64,000 nt of DNA. Origin: Alcanivorax sp. DG881. Lineage in GTDB: Bacteria > Pseudomonadota > Gammaproteobacteria > Pseudomonadales > Alcanivoracaceae. Location: positions 2,510,282-2,574,281 of the forward strand of contig NZ_DS989915.1 in assembly GCF_000155615.1 (NCBI RefSeq), read 5' to 3'. The position numbers were made by a program, and so were the translations under genes. Positions 38,794 to 48,266 of the stretch are shown here, one piece after another; the stretch's first letter is position 1, and every line of letters starts with the position of its first letter. The notes below the pieces were generated by a model, which saw only the letters and a list, made by a program, of their open reading frames with translations, had not been told where the DNA came from and ran no database searches.

Positions 38794-39330
38794 ATGATGA
38801 ATTCCCGCGCCCTGATAATTTTTTTCCTGATATGGCTGCCTCTGCAGGTGCTGGCGGATTGCCCCCGTGTGCCCGGGCAGGAAGATGACCGGCGGGCCAA
38901 TGCCGGCTGCCTGATCGTCCGCGACCAGCAGGTACTGCTGATTACCCATCGCTGGGGCGGCAAGCTGGGGGTGCCCGGTGGGACCCTGGAGCCGGAAGAG
39001 CTGGCCCAATGCACGGCGCACCGGGAGACCCTGGAAGAAACGGGGGTGCAGGTTGTTGTGGGGGAGCGTTTGCAGGTGATGAAGAACGGCTTCCATCTCT
39101 ATCGTTGCATGCCCGCCGAGCCTTTGCAGGAGGAGGTGCCGCTGTCGTTGCCGGCGGCGGCCCGCCTGGAGGTCAGTGATATCGGCTGGTACTCCCTGGC
39201 GGATTTACGCCGGGCCGATTGGCGCTTTGCGTATCAGTTTGATCTGTTTTTGAAGGTGGCCCGCCAGGCTATGCAGAGCAGCTCAGATTCACAGGGGGGC
39301 GGCGCCAGCGCCGGGCGGCAGGGGAAGTAA
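38794..39330 (+). CDS. Exported Nudix hydrolase
   Basis: A 178-residue protein with an N-terminal hydrophobic signal (ALIIFFLIWLPLQVLA, cleavage near A22), then a full Nudix box GGTLEPEELAQCTAHRETLE followed by ETGV. All metal-binding Glu are present. Nudix enzymes act on nucleoside diphosphate derivatives, which makes a periplasmic member unusual. A second ATG three bases later is an equal start. Its last 62 bp overlap the convergent LuxR-type gene; the overlapping tail (SSSDSQGGGASAGRQGK) looks non-conserved and disordered. Confidence 0.82.
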   Translation: MMNSRALIIFFLIWLPLQVLADCPRVPGQEDDRRANAGCLIVRDQQVLLITHRWGGKLGVPGGTLEPEELAQCTAHRETLEETGVQVVVGERLQVMKNGFHLYRCMPAEPLQEEVPLSLPAAARLEVSDIGWYSLADLRRADWRFAYQFDLFLKVARQAMQSSSDSQGGGASAGRQGK

Positions 39331-40465
39331 GCATTAACTTGGCAAGCTCGGACTGGCGCATGGTGCCGGTTTTCTGGAATGTGCTTTTGAGCTGGGTACG
39401 CACGGTATGCACCGACAGAAAATGGCTGTCGGCAATCTGTTGTGGCGACTGGCCCTGGGCAATGCCTGCGGCGACCCGGGCTTCGGCTTCTGACAGATCA
39501 AACAGCTGCATCAGGCTGTCCAGGTCGATATCGATATCGCCCAGTGGGTCCTGGAAATAGACAATGGCCAGGGGGGTGGGGTGCGTATTGAAGCCGCTGG
39601 GGGCTGAATGGGGATGCATGGGGGACACCAGGCAGCGGGTTGTCAGGTGGCTGTTGAGCGGAATGGCAATGACCTCGCCGCTGCCTCGCAGGGCCGGATT
39701 GGGGTGAGTGACCTGGGCCAGTTGCTGTAAAAGCGCGCACTGTCGCCGGGAATCCAGGAAGGTCAGCCTGTGTTTTTCCAGCGCGATGTGAGGGTGCGAG
39801 GCCACCAGTTGCTCCGCCTCCTGGCTGATATACACCAGGGTGCCTTGCGCATCGAGCAGGGCAAAGGGCTGTGCCTGAATGTCCAGGGCCTGCTCCAGAG
39901 CCTGCTGCTGGTGCTTGAGCGCGCTGAATTGGGTCTGCAGCCGCACGGCACGGCGCACATGCATGACCAGGTCATTGATCTGGTCGGTTTCTTCCCGGGT
40001 GTAGTGGCCCTGATCCCGGGTGCGTTGAATCAGCAGCTGCACGGTATGGTCTTCATCCTGCCAGACGGTGCCGCACACGCCATGGTGGATATCCTGGGTG
40101 CGGGCCCAGTCATTGTAGAATTCGGTGTTGTAGAAGGCCTTTTGCCGACAGGAAAAATCGAGAAAGGTGGAGTACAGCTGGCCGGGAGGTTTGTCCTTCA
40201 ATTCCGGGCGCCACGGGCAGGCGTTCACGTAGTGATCCACGTAGGCCTGGTGATCACTGTCATCAATGTTGTGCTTGATGCTGGACAGTACAGTCTGTGC
40301 CCGGCGATCAAGCACCAGCATGCGGGCAGAGCGTGACCGGGTCGCGCTGACGGCTTGCGCAAGGAAACGCGGCCAGGCATCAGGAGCCTGTGGCGCCTCA
40401 TACAGGGTGTCGAGCAGGTCCCCGCGCTCGTTGCCCAGCAATCCATCCAAGATTGGCTGAGTCAT
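39269..40465 (-). CDS. LuxR-family transcriptional regulator
   Basis: A 398-residue regulator. The N-terminal 180 residues resemble a GAF-like sensor, a PAS-like segment follows (about 195-330), and the C-terminal LuxR HTH reads LSEAEARVAAGIAQGQSPQQ and then FLSVHTVRTQLKSTFQKTG. No receiver domain is present, so it should bind a small molecule rather than be phosphorylated. AAGGGGAAC precedes the ATG. It is divergent from an alpha/beta hydrolase gene, a common layout for regulator and target. Its 3' end overlaps the Nudix gene. Confidence 0.9.
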   Translation of the reverse strand: MTQPILDGLLGNERGDLLDTLYEAPQAPDAWPRFLAQAVSATRSRSARMLVLDRRAQTVLSSIKHNIDDSDHQAYVDHYVNACPWRPELKDKPPGQLYSTFLDFSCRQKAFYNTEFYNDWARTQDIHHGVCGTVWQDEDHTVQLLIQRTRDQGHYTREETDQINDLVMHVRRAVRLQTQFSALKHQQQALEQALDIQAQPFALLDAQGTLVYISQEAEQLVASHPHIALEKHRLTFLDSRRQCALLQQLAQVTHPNPALRGSGEVIAIPLNSHLTTRCLVSPMHPHSAPSGFNTHPTPLAIVYFQDPLGDIDIDLDSLMQLFDLSEAEARVAAGIAQGQSPQQIADSHFLSVHTVRTQLKSTFQKTGTMRQSELAKLMLTSPAARRWRRPPVNLSCSA

Positions 40466-40563
40466 GAGTTGTTGTTCCCCTTGTGAATCTCTAACTTATC
40501 CGATCTCGGTCGAAAATTGAATGTAAACAAACTCGATCACAATTTCGTGAACAGGAGAAACCG

Positions 40564-41325
40564 GTGGAACCCACCCTGACAATCGACGATGAACAGGCTT
40601 TGCCGGTCACCGAAGCCGGTAACGGCACGCAGCCTGTGGTGTTGGTGCATGGCTGGACCTGCAACCGCAAGCACTGGCAGCCACTGCTGGATTCGGCGCC
40701 GGATGGAACGCGATTGATTGCCGTGGACCTGCCCGGCCATGGAGACGCGCGCGATGTTACCTTGCCTGCCTGGACGGTGACGGCGCAGGCACGGGCGCTG
40801 GTGGCGGCGCTGGACGGCATCGACAATCCGGTATTGGTGGGGCACTCCATGGGCGGTGCTGTCGTCCTGGAAGCGGCCCGGCTAAAGCTGGTCAAAGCCG
40901 TGGTGTTGGTGGATACCTTTGTTATTCCCTACGGGGATCTTGACGAAGACACTGCACGCCAGATTGAAACGCCTTTTCAGGAAAACTTTGCGTCCGGCAT
41001 TGCCAACCTGGTTGCCAACAATGCGGGGCCGGATTTGAGTGGGCAGGCCAGGCAGAGTCTGGAGAATGATATGGCTGCGGCGCGTCAGGAGGCCATATTG
41101 CCACTGTGGTCTGACCTGTTGCGCTGGTCCCCGGAGGCGGCTTTTTCGGATATCCAATGCCCGATTCATGCAATCAACGGTGACCTTGTCGGGGATGCCG
41201 CGCGTGCGCGTTGCGCGCCCCGTGTGACCGAGTGGTTACAGCCGGGTACCTGGCATTTTCCGCAAATGGAGCAGCCAGGCATTTTTGCGCATACGCTTGC
41301 GAAGGTGTTGATGGCCTGCGGCTAA
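40564..41325 (+). CDS. Alpha/beta hydrolase
   Basis: A 253-residue serine hydrolase. The oxyanion region is VLVHGWTCNRKHW, the nucleophile elbow GHSMGGAV, the acid likely Asp in INGDLVGDAAR, and the base His in GTWHFPQMEQP. No signal peptide. The GTG start at 40564 has CAGGAGAAA at good spacing. It is divergent from the LuxR-type gene and may be its target. The substrate is unknown; esters or lactones are typical of the family. Confidence 0.88.
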   Translation: MEPTLTIDDEQALPVTEAGNGTQPVVLVHGWTCNRKHWQPLLDSAPDGTRLIAVDLPGHGDARDVTLPAWTVTAQARALVAALDGIDNPVLVGHSMGGAVVLEAARLKLVKAVVLVDTFVIPYGDLDEDTARQIETPFQENFASGIANLVANNAGPDLSGQARQSLENDMAAARQEAILPLWSDLLRWSPEAAFSDIQCPIHAINGDLVGDAARARCAPRVTEWLQPGTWHFPQMEQPGIFAHTLAKVLMACG

Positions 41326-41536
41326 GCGGGCGTGGCTGGACCGCCACCGCATGTTTATTCACCGCCGCAGGCTTGATGGGTGATGAGTGGGGCGGCGGTT
41401 GTGTTGTGCATGTTTTCGTTATTTCGGTTCGGCATTATTTTTTATTTTCATACCCTATATGGGTGATGTGCGCTCTTGTGGCTTCGGTTTAGTTTGGTGT
41501 TCTACCAAAAAACTGGGGTGATCGGAGATATCACAC

Positions 41537-43723
41537 ATGAAGGGAACATTCAGAATTGCCGGCCTGGCAGTGGCGGTGGCCATTGCTGGTTGCGGCGGAG
41601 GTGGTGGTAGCAGTGGCGGAGGAGGATCGACGCCAGCGGCGCCCAAATCCACCGTAGCCGGTGCGGTAACCAAGGGCCCTGTCGGGGGCGCAACTCTTTA
41701 TCTTTACGCCATGGACGCGGCCGGCAACAAAACCGGCGACGCGGTAGCGGGCCCGATCGTTACCGAAGCGGATGGCTCCTGGTCCGTGCAGGTACCGGAT
41801 TCTGTGCCGCGACCGCTACTGATCGAATCCAGCGGCGGCACCTACACGGATGAAGCAACCGGTGCTGACGTCACGGCCGGTAATCTTAATTCTTTCCTGC
41901 CTGAGGGTGCACAAACCGCTGCGGTTACGCCATTGAGCGAACTGTTGGTGCGCTCCGCCCGTGAGCATCTTGCCGACAATGTCGGTGCATCGCTGGAAGA
42001 TGGCGTGAACGCCGGGCGCGATGTGCTGGATGATGTGCTGGGTGTGTCCTTTGATCCGCTGACCACGGTGCCGGCCACCAGTGGCGATGATGCGGCGGCA
42101 AAACAGTACGCTGCCGTGCTGGGGGGCTTGTCCACCCAGGCCAACAATCTGAGCGGCACAACGGACCCGTTTGAAACGGTGATTGCCCTGATCGACGATG
42201 CTTCGGATGGCGTCGTTGACGGCAAGAAAAACGGTGGTGCGATCACCATCGGTGACAATGCCGGCACCCTGCCGCCCACCAGCAGTGCGGACCTGGCTGA
42301 CGCGATTAATGACTACGCCGAGGATAACGAGGAACTTGGCGTGACCAGCTTCGAGGTAACCGCCAGCGCGGGTGCCAACGGCAGCGTGTCGCCCACGTCA
42401 GTGTCCTTGCTGGGCGGGGCCAGTGCGAACTTCACGGTGACACCGGATACCGGTTACAGCATCGATGAAGTAACCGGTTGTGCCGGCTCGCTGGATGGCC
42501 AGTCGTTTACCACCAGTGCACTTGAAGGCGAGTGTGATCTGTCCGTTACCTTTTCCATCAATGAGTACACCGTCAGCACCACCAGCGTAACCGGTGGTCA
42601 GGTGATGCCGGAGGCGGCGGTGGTGGATCACGGTGATACCACCCAGTTCGAAATCGTGGCGGATGAGGGTTATGACGTTGTCAGCGTGGAAGGCTGTGAC
42701 GGTTCGCTGGCAGGCACCACCTACACTACGGGAGCGATTGTCGGCGCTTGCGCCATCACGCCGGCGTTCGCGCTAAAAGAATATGCGGTAACCACCAATG
42801 TGGCGGCCGGCACCGGCAGTTTCGAGCCGGAAAGCCTGACGGTGGCGCATGGTCAGAATGGCACGCTCACGGTCACTCCGGCTTTCGGGTTCCAGGTGGA
42901 TTCGGTGACGGGAGATGCCTGTGAAGTGGCTGCGTCTGCGTCGCCGGGTGAATATACCGTAGGGCCGATGACGTCGGCCTGTCAGGTGGACGCCAGCTTC
43001 AGTCTGTTGAGCTATACCGTGAATACGGCGGTGAGCGGTAACGGGACGGTGTCGCCGGGTACGGTGGTGGTCGAACACGGCAGCACAACCGCGTTTGCAC
43101 TGAGCCCGGATGAGGGGCATCAGGTTGCCGTGGCCAGTGGCTGTGGTGGCATACAGGATGGCACGACTTTCACTACGGCCGGTATCACCGGTGCCTGTAC
43201 GGTTGCCGTGGAATTCGAACCCATTCAGTACCCGATCACCACGATTGCAGCCAATGGTTCCTTCTCTCCGGCCAACCCCATGGTCGATCACGGCCAGACC
43301 CAGGTCTTTACCGTATCTGCGGATGATGGCTATGAACTCACCGGGGTGGACGGCTGTGGTGGAACCCTGGATGGCAACACCTTCACCACGGCAACGATTA
43401 CTGCAGCCTGTTCGGTAACCGCCAGCTTTGCCCAGAAGACGTACACCGTTACGGCTACGGTGCAGGGCGAAAACGGCATGATCGTCGGGCAGAACCTGGA
43501 AAACATTGTTCATGGTGAGACTCGCGAGCTGACGGTGACGCCGGATGAAGGCTTTGAGGTGAATACGATCTCCGGTTGTGGCGGCACGCTTGCGGGCAAT
43601 ACCTACACCACCGATGTCATCACTGAAGATTGTGCTGTGAGTGTGAGTTTTGTGGAAGACGGATCCGGCCCCGCCGCCGCCGTCTGGAATCAATTTAACT
43701 GGGATCAAGCCAACTGGCAGTGA
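41537..43723 (+). CDS. Large lipoprotein with six cysteine-paired InlB-type repeats
   Basis: A 728-residue protein. The signal ends AIAGC (C19), then GGGG linkers. A carboxypeptidase-like beta domain (about 35-110) and a helical section (about 120-270) follow. Next come six repeats of about 70 residues that resemble divergent InlB B-repeats: each starts Y(T/P)(V/I)TT, has a VxHG turn and ends with a CGG..C pair, giving one likely disulfide per repeat. The third lacks part of the pattern. It ends in FNWDQANWQ, a tryptophan-rich tail. Probably exposed on the surface. The secreted protein gene follows 40 bp later. Confidence 0.8.
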   Translation: MKGTFRIAGLAVAVAIAGCGGGGGSSGGGGSTPAAPKSTVAGAVTKGPVGGATLYLYAMDAAGNKTGDAVAGPIVTEADGSWSVQVPDSVPRPLLIESSGGTYTDEATGADVTAGNLNSFLPEGAQTAAVTPLSELLVRSAREHLADNVGASLEDGVNAGRDVLDDVLGVSFDPLTTVPATSGDDAAAKQYAAVLGGLSTQANNLSGTTDPFETVIALIDDASDGVVDGKKNGGAITIGDNAGTLPPTSSADLADAINDYAEDNEELGVTSFEVTASAGANGSVSPTSVSLLGGASANFTVTPDTGYSIDEVTGCAGSLDGQSFTTSALEGECDLSVTFSINEYTVSTTSVTGGQVMPEAAVVDHGDTTQFEIVADEGYDVVSVEGCDGSLAGTTYTTGAIVGACAITPAFALKEYAVTTNVAAGTGSFEPESLTVAHGQNGTLTVTPAFGFQVDSVTGDACEVAASASPGEYTVGPMTSACQVDASFSLLSYTVNTAVSGNGTVSPGTVVVEHGSTTAFALSPDEGHQVAVASGCGGIQDGTTFTTAGITGACTVAVEFEPIQYPITTIAANGSFSPANPMVDHGQTQVFTVSADDGYELTGVDGCGGTLDGNTFTTATITAACSVTASFAQKTYTVTATVQGENGMIVGQNLENIVHGETRELTVTPDEGFEVNTISGCGGTLAGNTYTTDVITEDCAVSVSFVEDGSGPAAAVWNQFNWDQANWQ

Positions 43724-43763
43724 GGCCATTGGTTAAAGGACATAACCTTAGAGGGTAAGAGAC

Positions 43764-44414
43764 ATGAAAAAGATGATTCTGACAGGCCTCACCGCTGCTG
43801 TGCTGAGCGCCAACGCGATGGCTTCTGAAGTGACGGGTTATACCGCACCGCAATCCGGCCAGGCCGCAACGGCGGCCGGTGTGGATGCCAATTTCCAGGC
43901 ATTGATCACTGCGATCAACGACAACAACAGTCGTATTACCGCCCTTGAAGCAGCAAGCGGTGAGGTGGCAGACCTGAACGACATCGTTAGCGATGCTTCC
44001 TACAAGCTGTATTTTTCTGGCGGTATCATCGAGCTGGATGACGGTGGGGGTGCCAATCTGGAACGTTTCGGCGGCACTGCCGATCTGACGTTCAACAGTG
44101 ATGGTTCGCTCAACGAAACGTTCAGTGAGCAGGGCCGGTTTATCAGTCTGGATGCCAATCAGTGTAGCGGCGAAGGTGAGAGTTTCAGCTGTGAGCACTA
44201 TGTTGATACCTGGAATGATAACGAAACCGGTGGCGGTTCCTGGTCCGTAACCGGGCAGACGCTCAATGTTACCTGGAGCGACGGTGGCTCCGAAGCCTTC
44301 ACGCTCTCTTCTGATGGCAAGATCATCACGTCTGGAGGAGGTGACCTGGATGAAGGCGACGGTACCTCCGGTTTGGAGACGTTCGTGGCAGTGGGTGTAA
44401 GGCTGGCCGACTAG
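43764..44414 (+). CDS. Secreted protein with short coiled coil, unknown function
   Basis: A 216-residue protein with a Sec signal (cleavage near NAMA-SE). A heptad-like stretch follows, ANFQALITAINDNNSRITAL, then a beta-rich domain with one cysteine pair (QCSGEGESFSC). The coiled-coil segment is common at the N-terminus of secreted repeat-protein partners in marine gammaproteobacteria. It sits 40 bp after the large repeat lipoprotein on the same strand and ends at a terminator, so the two likely form an operon. Confidence 0.75.
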   Translation: MKKMILTGLTAAVLSANAMASEVTGYTAPQSGQAATAAGVDANFQALITAINDNNSRITALEAASGEVADLNDIVSDASYKLYFSGGIIELDDGGGANLERFGGTADLTFNSDGSLNETFSEQGRFISLDANQCSGEGESFSCEHYVDTWNDNETGGGSWSVTGQTLNVTWSDGGSEAFTLSSDGKIITSGGGDLDEGDGTSGLETFVAVGVRLAD

Positions 44415-44445
44415 GCTGCGAGGATTAAAACGAGTAGAAAACGAG

Positions 44446-44473
44446 AAACGCCCTGATTGGTCAGGGCGTTTTT
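44446..44473. terminator. Terminator between convergent genes
   Basis: AAACGCCCTGA/TCAGGGCGTTT with a TTGG loop and five T on the plus strand. It lies between the secreted protein gene and the leftward dgt gene and may serve both. Confidence 0.85.
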
Positions 44474-44500
44474 CGTTGCAGGGATGCGGAAAGCAGGCGG

Positions 44501-45853
44501 CTAGTAGCGTGTTTCCGCCATCCCGGAAAACTGCTTGGCCAAATAGGTCGCGTAGTTGTCCGTCATGCCTGCCAGAAAATCCAGTGCCCGCATGATGCAC
44601 TGATAAATTCTTTCCTGTTCCGGTAGTTGCTCCAGGTTTTCCGGAAAGCTGTGTCGGCCAATCAAATCGATAATGCGTTCATGCCGATAGTTTTTTGTGC
44701 TGTTGCAGGCATGGGATACGGCGGCTTCTATCAAACCATCCAGTAATGCGCCCATCACTTCAAAGGCACCAATTTCCAGTTCGATTTTTCGCGGATGTTC
44801 GAAGACTTTCGAGCGGGAAAGTTGCTTGGCGTTTTCCACCACATCGCGCACCGCCGGTTCGCAGTGACTGATCAGGTCGCCTTCCATGCGCCCCTGCAGT
44901 AACCGTTCGTGATTGGCGACAAATGCCTCTACGCCTGCCTCGATAAACCGTTCGATAATCTTGCCTCGCAGCAGGGCAGCTTTGCGGCCATCGCGGATAT
45001 CCGAATGGATCAGCTCGCGTACTTCCTCACTGTCTGGCAGGGCCGGTTGCAGTAGTGCATACACCTCATCCCAGTGCAGCAAATCCATTTCCAGGCCATC
45101 TTCCAGATCAATGATGGCGTAGCAGAAGTCATCGGCCGCCTCCATCAGGTACGCCAGTGGGTGGCGGCAAAAACGTCCGGGGCTGTGTTGAAGCAGGCCG
45201 GTGGCATGAGCCACTTCGTGGAATGCCTCGGTTTCCGACACAAAGGCGCTGTACTTGCCAGGTTTGCTGCTGGCGCTGCCCGCATCGGCGGACAGCCAGG
45301 GGTATTTCAAAAACGTGGCCAGGGTGGCGTAGGTCAGGCGCATGCCGCCGTCGTACTGGTGATATTCGCTTTTGGTAATAATGCGAAAGCCCTGGGCGTT
45401 GCCTTCAAAAAAAGTCAGGTCGCTTTGCTGGTGGGCGGGGAGCATATCCAGAAACCGTTGCCCCCGTTCCTGAAACCAGGCGCGAATGGCGCGCTCACCG
45501 GTGTGACCAAAGGGCGGGTTGCCGATGTCGTGGGCCAGACAGGCGGACTGAACAATATCGCCGAAATCGGTGGCGCTGACGGTGTCGGGGAGCAGCTGGC
45601 GCTGTTGCAGGCGTTCTCCCACGCGAATACCGAGAGTGCGCCCCACGCAGGAAACTTCCAGCGAGTGGGTAAGGCGATTGTGCACGTGGTCATTGGTGGC
45701 CAGCGGATGGACCTGGGTCTTGCGGGCCAGCCGCCGGAAGGCGCCGGAAAAAATGATCTTGTCGTGGTCGCGCAGAAAGGCGGTACGACCACTTTCATCC
45801 TTGGCGCTGCGTCCGCCCAGGCGGGCCTTGTTCAGTAATTGATGCCAATCCAT
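44501..45853 (-). CDS. dgt: dGTP triphosphohydrolase
   Basis: A 450-residue HD-domain dNTPase. The HD motif set is clear: H in NRLTHSLEVS, HD in CLAHDIGNPPFGHTGE and a later Asp in DLEDGLEMD. It splits dGTP to deoxyguanosine and triphosphate and so shapes the dNTP pool. Length matches the Dgt family. It is leftward and ends at a terminator shared with the convergent gene. Confidence 0.95.
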   Translation of the reverse strand: MDWHQLLNKARLGGRSAKDESGRTAFLRDHDKIIFSGAFRRLARKTQVHPLATNDHVHNRLTHSLEVSCVGRTLGIRVGERLQQRQLLPDTVSATDFGDIVQSACLAHDIGNPPFGHTGERAIRAWFQERGQRFLDMLPAHQQSDLTFFEGNAQGFRIITKSEYHQYDGGMRLTYATLATFLKYPWLSADAGSASSKPGKYSAFVSETEAFHEVAHATGLLQHSPGRFCRHPLAYLMEAADDFCYAIIDLEDGLEMDLLHWDEVYALLQPALPDSEEVRELIHSDIRDGRKAALLRGKIIERFIEAGVEAFVANHERLLQGRMEGDLISHCEPAVRDVVENAKQLSRSKVFEHPRKIELEIGAFEVMGALLDGLIEAAVSHACNSTKNYRHERIIDLIGRHSFPENLEQLPEQERIYQCIMRALDFLAGMTDNYATYLAKQFSGMAETRY

Positions 45854-45975
45854 GAGGTTCCCCGCTACACGCTTGCACGCAACATGCTACACGCAGGCTA
45901 TCCTTGCATGCGACGACTTTGTGCCACACCCTCTGTGCATATTGCATCTCTCGTTGCGAATTTTCGGAGGCATTT

Positions 45976-46650
45976 ATGAATCTGGATAAACCGCTGCTGA
46001 TGTTGGTCACCAGTGCATCGCAAATGGGCCAGGGGCAACAGACCGGTCTGTGGCTGGAAGAATTCGCCGTGCCGTATTTGTTGTTCCGGGAAAACAATAT
46101 TCCCGTGGTGGTGGCCAGCCCGAAAGGGGGCAAGATTCCGGTGGATCCCAATTCGGTGCCGGATGACAGCGAGAAAGAGGCCTGGGCCGATGCCATTGCC
46201 GCCTTGCAGGATACCCGGGAGTTGGAAGCTGTCTGGGAAGATGGCTACTGCGGTGTCTTTGTACCCGGTGGCCATGGCGCCATGTTCGATATGCCGGACA
46301 ACCCTCTGGTGGCGGCCGTCATGGAGCGGACCTGGGCACAGGGCGGCCTGTTAGGGGCGGTGTGTCATGGCCCCGCCGCATTGGTGGGCTTGCGCAATGA
46401 AGAGCGCGCACCACTGGTGCAGAACAAGACGCTGGCCTGCTTTACCAATAGCGAAGAGCGGGAAGTGGGGCTGGATGAGATCATGCCGTTTCTGTTGGCC
46501 ACCCGGCTTGAAGAGCTGGGTGCCCGTCTCGATCTGGCGGACGATTTCACCCCCCATGCGGTCACGGACGGCAAACTGGTCACCGGGCAGAACCCACAGT
46601 CCAGCCGTGTGGTGGCCGAGGCGGTGATCGCGCAGCTTTACAGCGAATAG
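45976..46650 (+). CDS. DJ-1/PfpI family protein (class I glutamine amidotransferase-like)
   Basis: A 224-residue protein of the HchA/PfpI branch. The nucleophile is Cys in LGAVCHGPAAL, with the supporting Glu in WLEEFAVPY. FVPGGHGAMFD is typical of type 1 glutamine amidotransferase-like chaperone/glyoxalase III proteins, which detoxify methylglyoxal or repair glycation. The ATG at 45976 follows CGGAGG. It is followed by glutathione peroxidase on the same strand, a stress-related pair. Confidence 0.88.
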   Translation: MNLDKPLLMLVTSASQMGQGQQTGLWLEEFAVPYLLFRENNIPVVVASPKGGKIPVDPNSVPDDSEKEAWADAIAALQDTRELEAVWEDGYCGVFVPGGHGAMFDMPDNPLVAAVMERTWAQGGLLGAVCHGPAALVGLRNEERAPLVQNKTLACFTNSEEREVGLDEIMPFLLATRLEELGARLDLADDFTPHAVTDGKLVTGQNPQSSRVVAEAVIAQLYSE

Positions 46651-46805
46651 CGCCTGCTGATAGACAATGTGCTCTCGCAGGCCGCCAGGGCATGCCGTAT
46701 TGTTAGGCCACCGCCTTGGTGGTGTGTGGTGAGTGGCGGTGGTGGTTGCCACTCCCGGCGGGCGCCGTATTATTCATTGTTTGGGTTTCATCGTCAGGAG
46801 AGAAC

Positions 46806-47288
46806 ATGGGGATCTATGATTACAGCGCCACCACCTTGAGTGGTGAAGAAAAGTCCTTGTCCGAGTTTCAGGGCAAGGTGTTGCTGATCGTCAATACGGC
46901 CAGCAAATGCGGGTTTACCCCCCAGTACAAGGGACTGGAAAGTCTGTATGAAACCCTGCAGCCCAAGGGGCTGGAGATTCTTGGTTTCCCGTGTAACCAG
47001 TTCGGTAAGCAGGAGCCGGGCGCGGCGGATGAAATCGGTGCCTTCTGTGAAAAGAACTACGGTGTCAGCTTTACCATGTTCGACAAGGTAGACGTGAATG
47101 GCAGTGGCGCCCACCCGCTGTACGATTACCTCAAGAAAGCCGCGCCGGGCGTGATGGGCAGCAAGGGCATCAAGTGGAACTTTACCAAGTTCCTGGTGGG
47201 CAAGGATGGCAAAGTCGTGAAGCGCTACGCGCCCACGGACAAGCCGGAAGCCATCCGCAAGGATATTGAGAAGTTGCTGGAAGCCTGA
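46806..47288 (+). CDS. Glutathione peroxidase (thioredoxin/glutathione dependent, Cys type)
   Basis: A 160-residue protein of standard length. The peroxidatic Cys is C35 in NTASKCGFTPQY, with Gln in CNQFGKQEPG and Trp in KWNFTKFLVG completing the tetrad. It reduces hydroperoxides, including lipid hydroperoxides, in the cytosol. The ATG at 46806 has CAGGAGAG upstream; longer in-frame starts lack support. Confidence 0.96.
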   Translation: MGIYDYSATTLSGEEKSLSEFQGKVLLIVNTASKCGFTPQYKGLESLYETLQPKGLEILGFPCNQFGKQEPGAADEIGAFCEKNYGVSFTMFDKVDVNGSGAHPLYDYLKKAAPGVMGSKGIKWNFTKFLVGKDGKVVKRYAPTDKPEAIRKDIEKLLEA

Positions 47289-47403
47289 CGGAATGACGAG
47301 TTGCGAGGAGTGAGTTTCGAAAGGCAACAGCACAAACCCTTTGAGGGTTAGCGGCCTTCGGTTTTGATCTTCGCAACTTGCAACTCGCAACTCGCAACTG
47401 CTT

Positions 47404-47829
47404 CTACGCGCTTTTGCGCTTTTCCAGCCTTTCAAAGATCACCATCCCGCTGAGCATGGCGGCGACGAAGACTATGCCCTTGAGATTGCCGCTACCCAGG
47501 GCAGCCAGTGCCGGGCCCGGGCAGAAGCCGGCCAGGCCCCAGCCTGCACCGAAACCCAGTGAGCCCAGCACCAGACGTTTGTCCAGCCGGGTGTTGGTGG
47601 GTAGCTGAAAGCGTTTGCTGAACAGTGGCGCGGTGCGGTGGCGAGCCAGATAGAAGCCGATGGCTGACACTGGAATGGCTCCCCCCATCACCAGGGCCAG
47701 GGACGGGTCCCAGTGACCGGCAATATCCAGAAAGGCCAATACCTTGGCCGGATTGGCCATGCCGGCCAGCAACAGGCCAACGCCAAAGATCAGACCGCTG
47801 AGAAAAGCCGTAAGCAATGACCGGTTCAT
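47404..47829 (-). CDS. YeeE/YedE-type sulfur transporter, second half-protein
   Basis: A 141-residue membrane protein with about four helices and the motif [12 protein letters not shown], where a conserved Cys handles sulfur. YeeE/YedE proteins import thiosulfate or related sulfur. Here the usual double-length protein is split in two adjoining genes that overlap by 4 bp. It is last in the operon with the ArsR-type regulator. Confidence 0.88.
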   Translation of the reverse strand: MNRSLLTAFLSGLIFGVGLLLAGMANPAKVLAFLDIAGHWDPSLALVMGGAIPVSAIGFYLARHRTAPLFSKRFQLPTNTRLDKRLVLGSLGFGAGWGLAGFCPGPALAALGSGNLKGIVFVAAMLSGMVIFERLEKRKSA

Positions 47830-48266
47830 AGCGGCGCTCCCAGCAAGTGACGAACCACGTACACGGTGGCAAACCCGCTGGCCATGAATGCCAGGGTGGC
47901 AACCAGTGAGCGAGGGGACAGGCGGGAGACGCCGCAGACGCCGTGGCCGCTGGTGCACCCGGCTCCGTAGCGGGTGCTGATGCCCACCAGCAAACCGGCA
48001 CCAATCAGCAGTGGCCAGTTCGCGTCGACGACCAGCGGTGGCAGGTCTGCCGCCAGACGCCAGAATAGCGGAGCGAGCACCAGCCCCAGCACGAATGCCA
48101 CTCGCCAATGACGACCGTCCCCGCCGGGGCTCAGCAAGCCACCGAGAACGCCGCTGATGCCGGCAATGCGGCCGTTGGCGAGCAGAAAGAGCAGGGCAGA
48201 CAGGCCAATCAAGGCGCCGCCAGCCAGGGACGTCCAGGGGGTGAAGGCACCCCAGTCGATGTTCAT
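47826..48266 (-). CDS. YeeE/YedE-type sulfur transporter, first half-protein
   Basis: A 146-residue membrane protein carrying the [14 protein letters not shown] motif with two conserved Cys, the first half of the YeeE/YedE fold. It overlaps the ArsR-type regulator and the second half-protein by 4 bp each, so all three are one translation-coupled operon. Such half-protein pairs accompany BigR-type regulators in sulfide-stress operons. No rhodanese or persulfide dioxygenase gene is adjacent. Confidence 0.88.
   Translation of the reverse strand: MNIDWGAFTPWTSLAGGALIGLSALLFLLANGRIAGISGVLGGLLSPGGDGRHWRVAFVLGLVLAPLFWRLAADLPPLVVDANWPLLIGAGLLVGISTRYGAGCTSGHGVCGVSRLSPRSLVATLAFMASGFATVYVVRHLLGAPL

Noticed and set aside
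41314..41372. GCCTGCGGC/GCCGCAGGC inverted repeat after the alpha/beta hydrolase gene as a terminator
   Set aside because: The arms are 41 bases apart, one arm lies in the coding end, and there is no T-run.
47290..47400. GCAACTC tandem units and matching GAGTTGC as a mobile element end
   Set aside because: Short low-complexity words that recur in non-coding DNA here; no gene or boundary attached.
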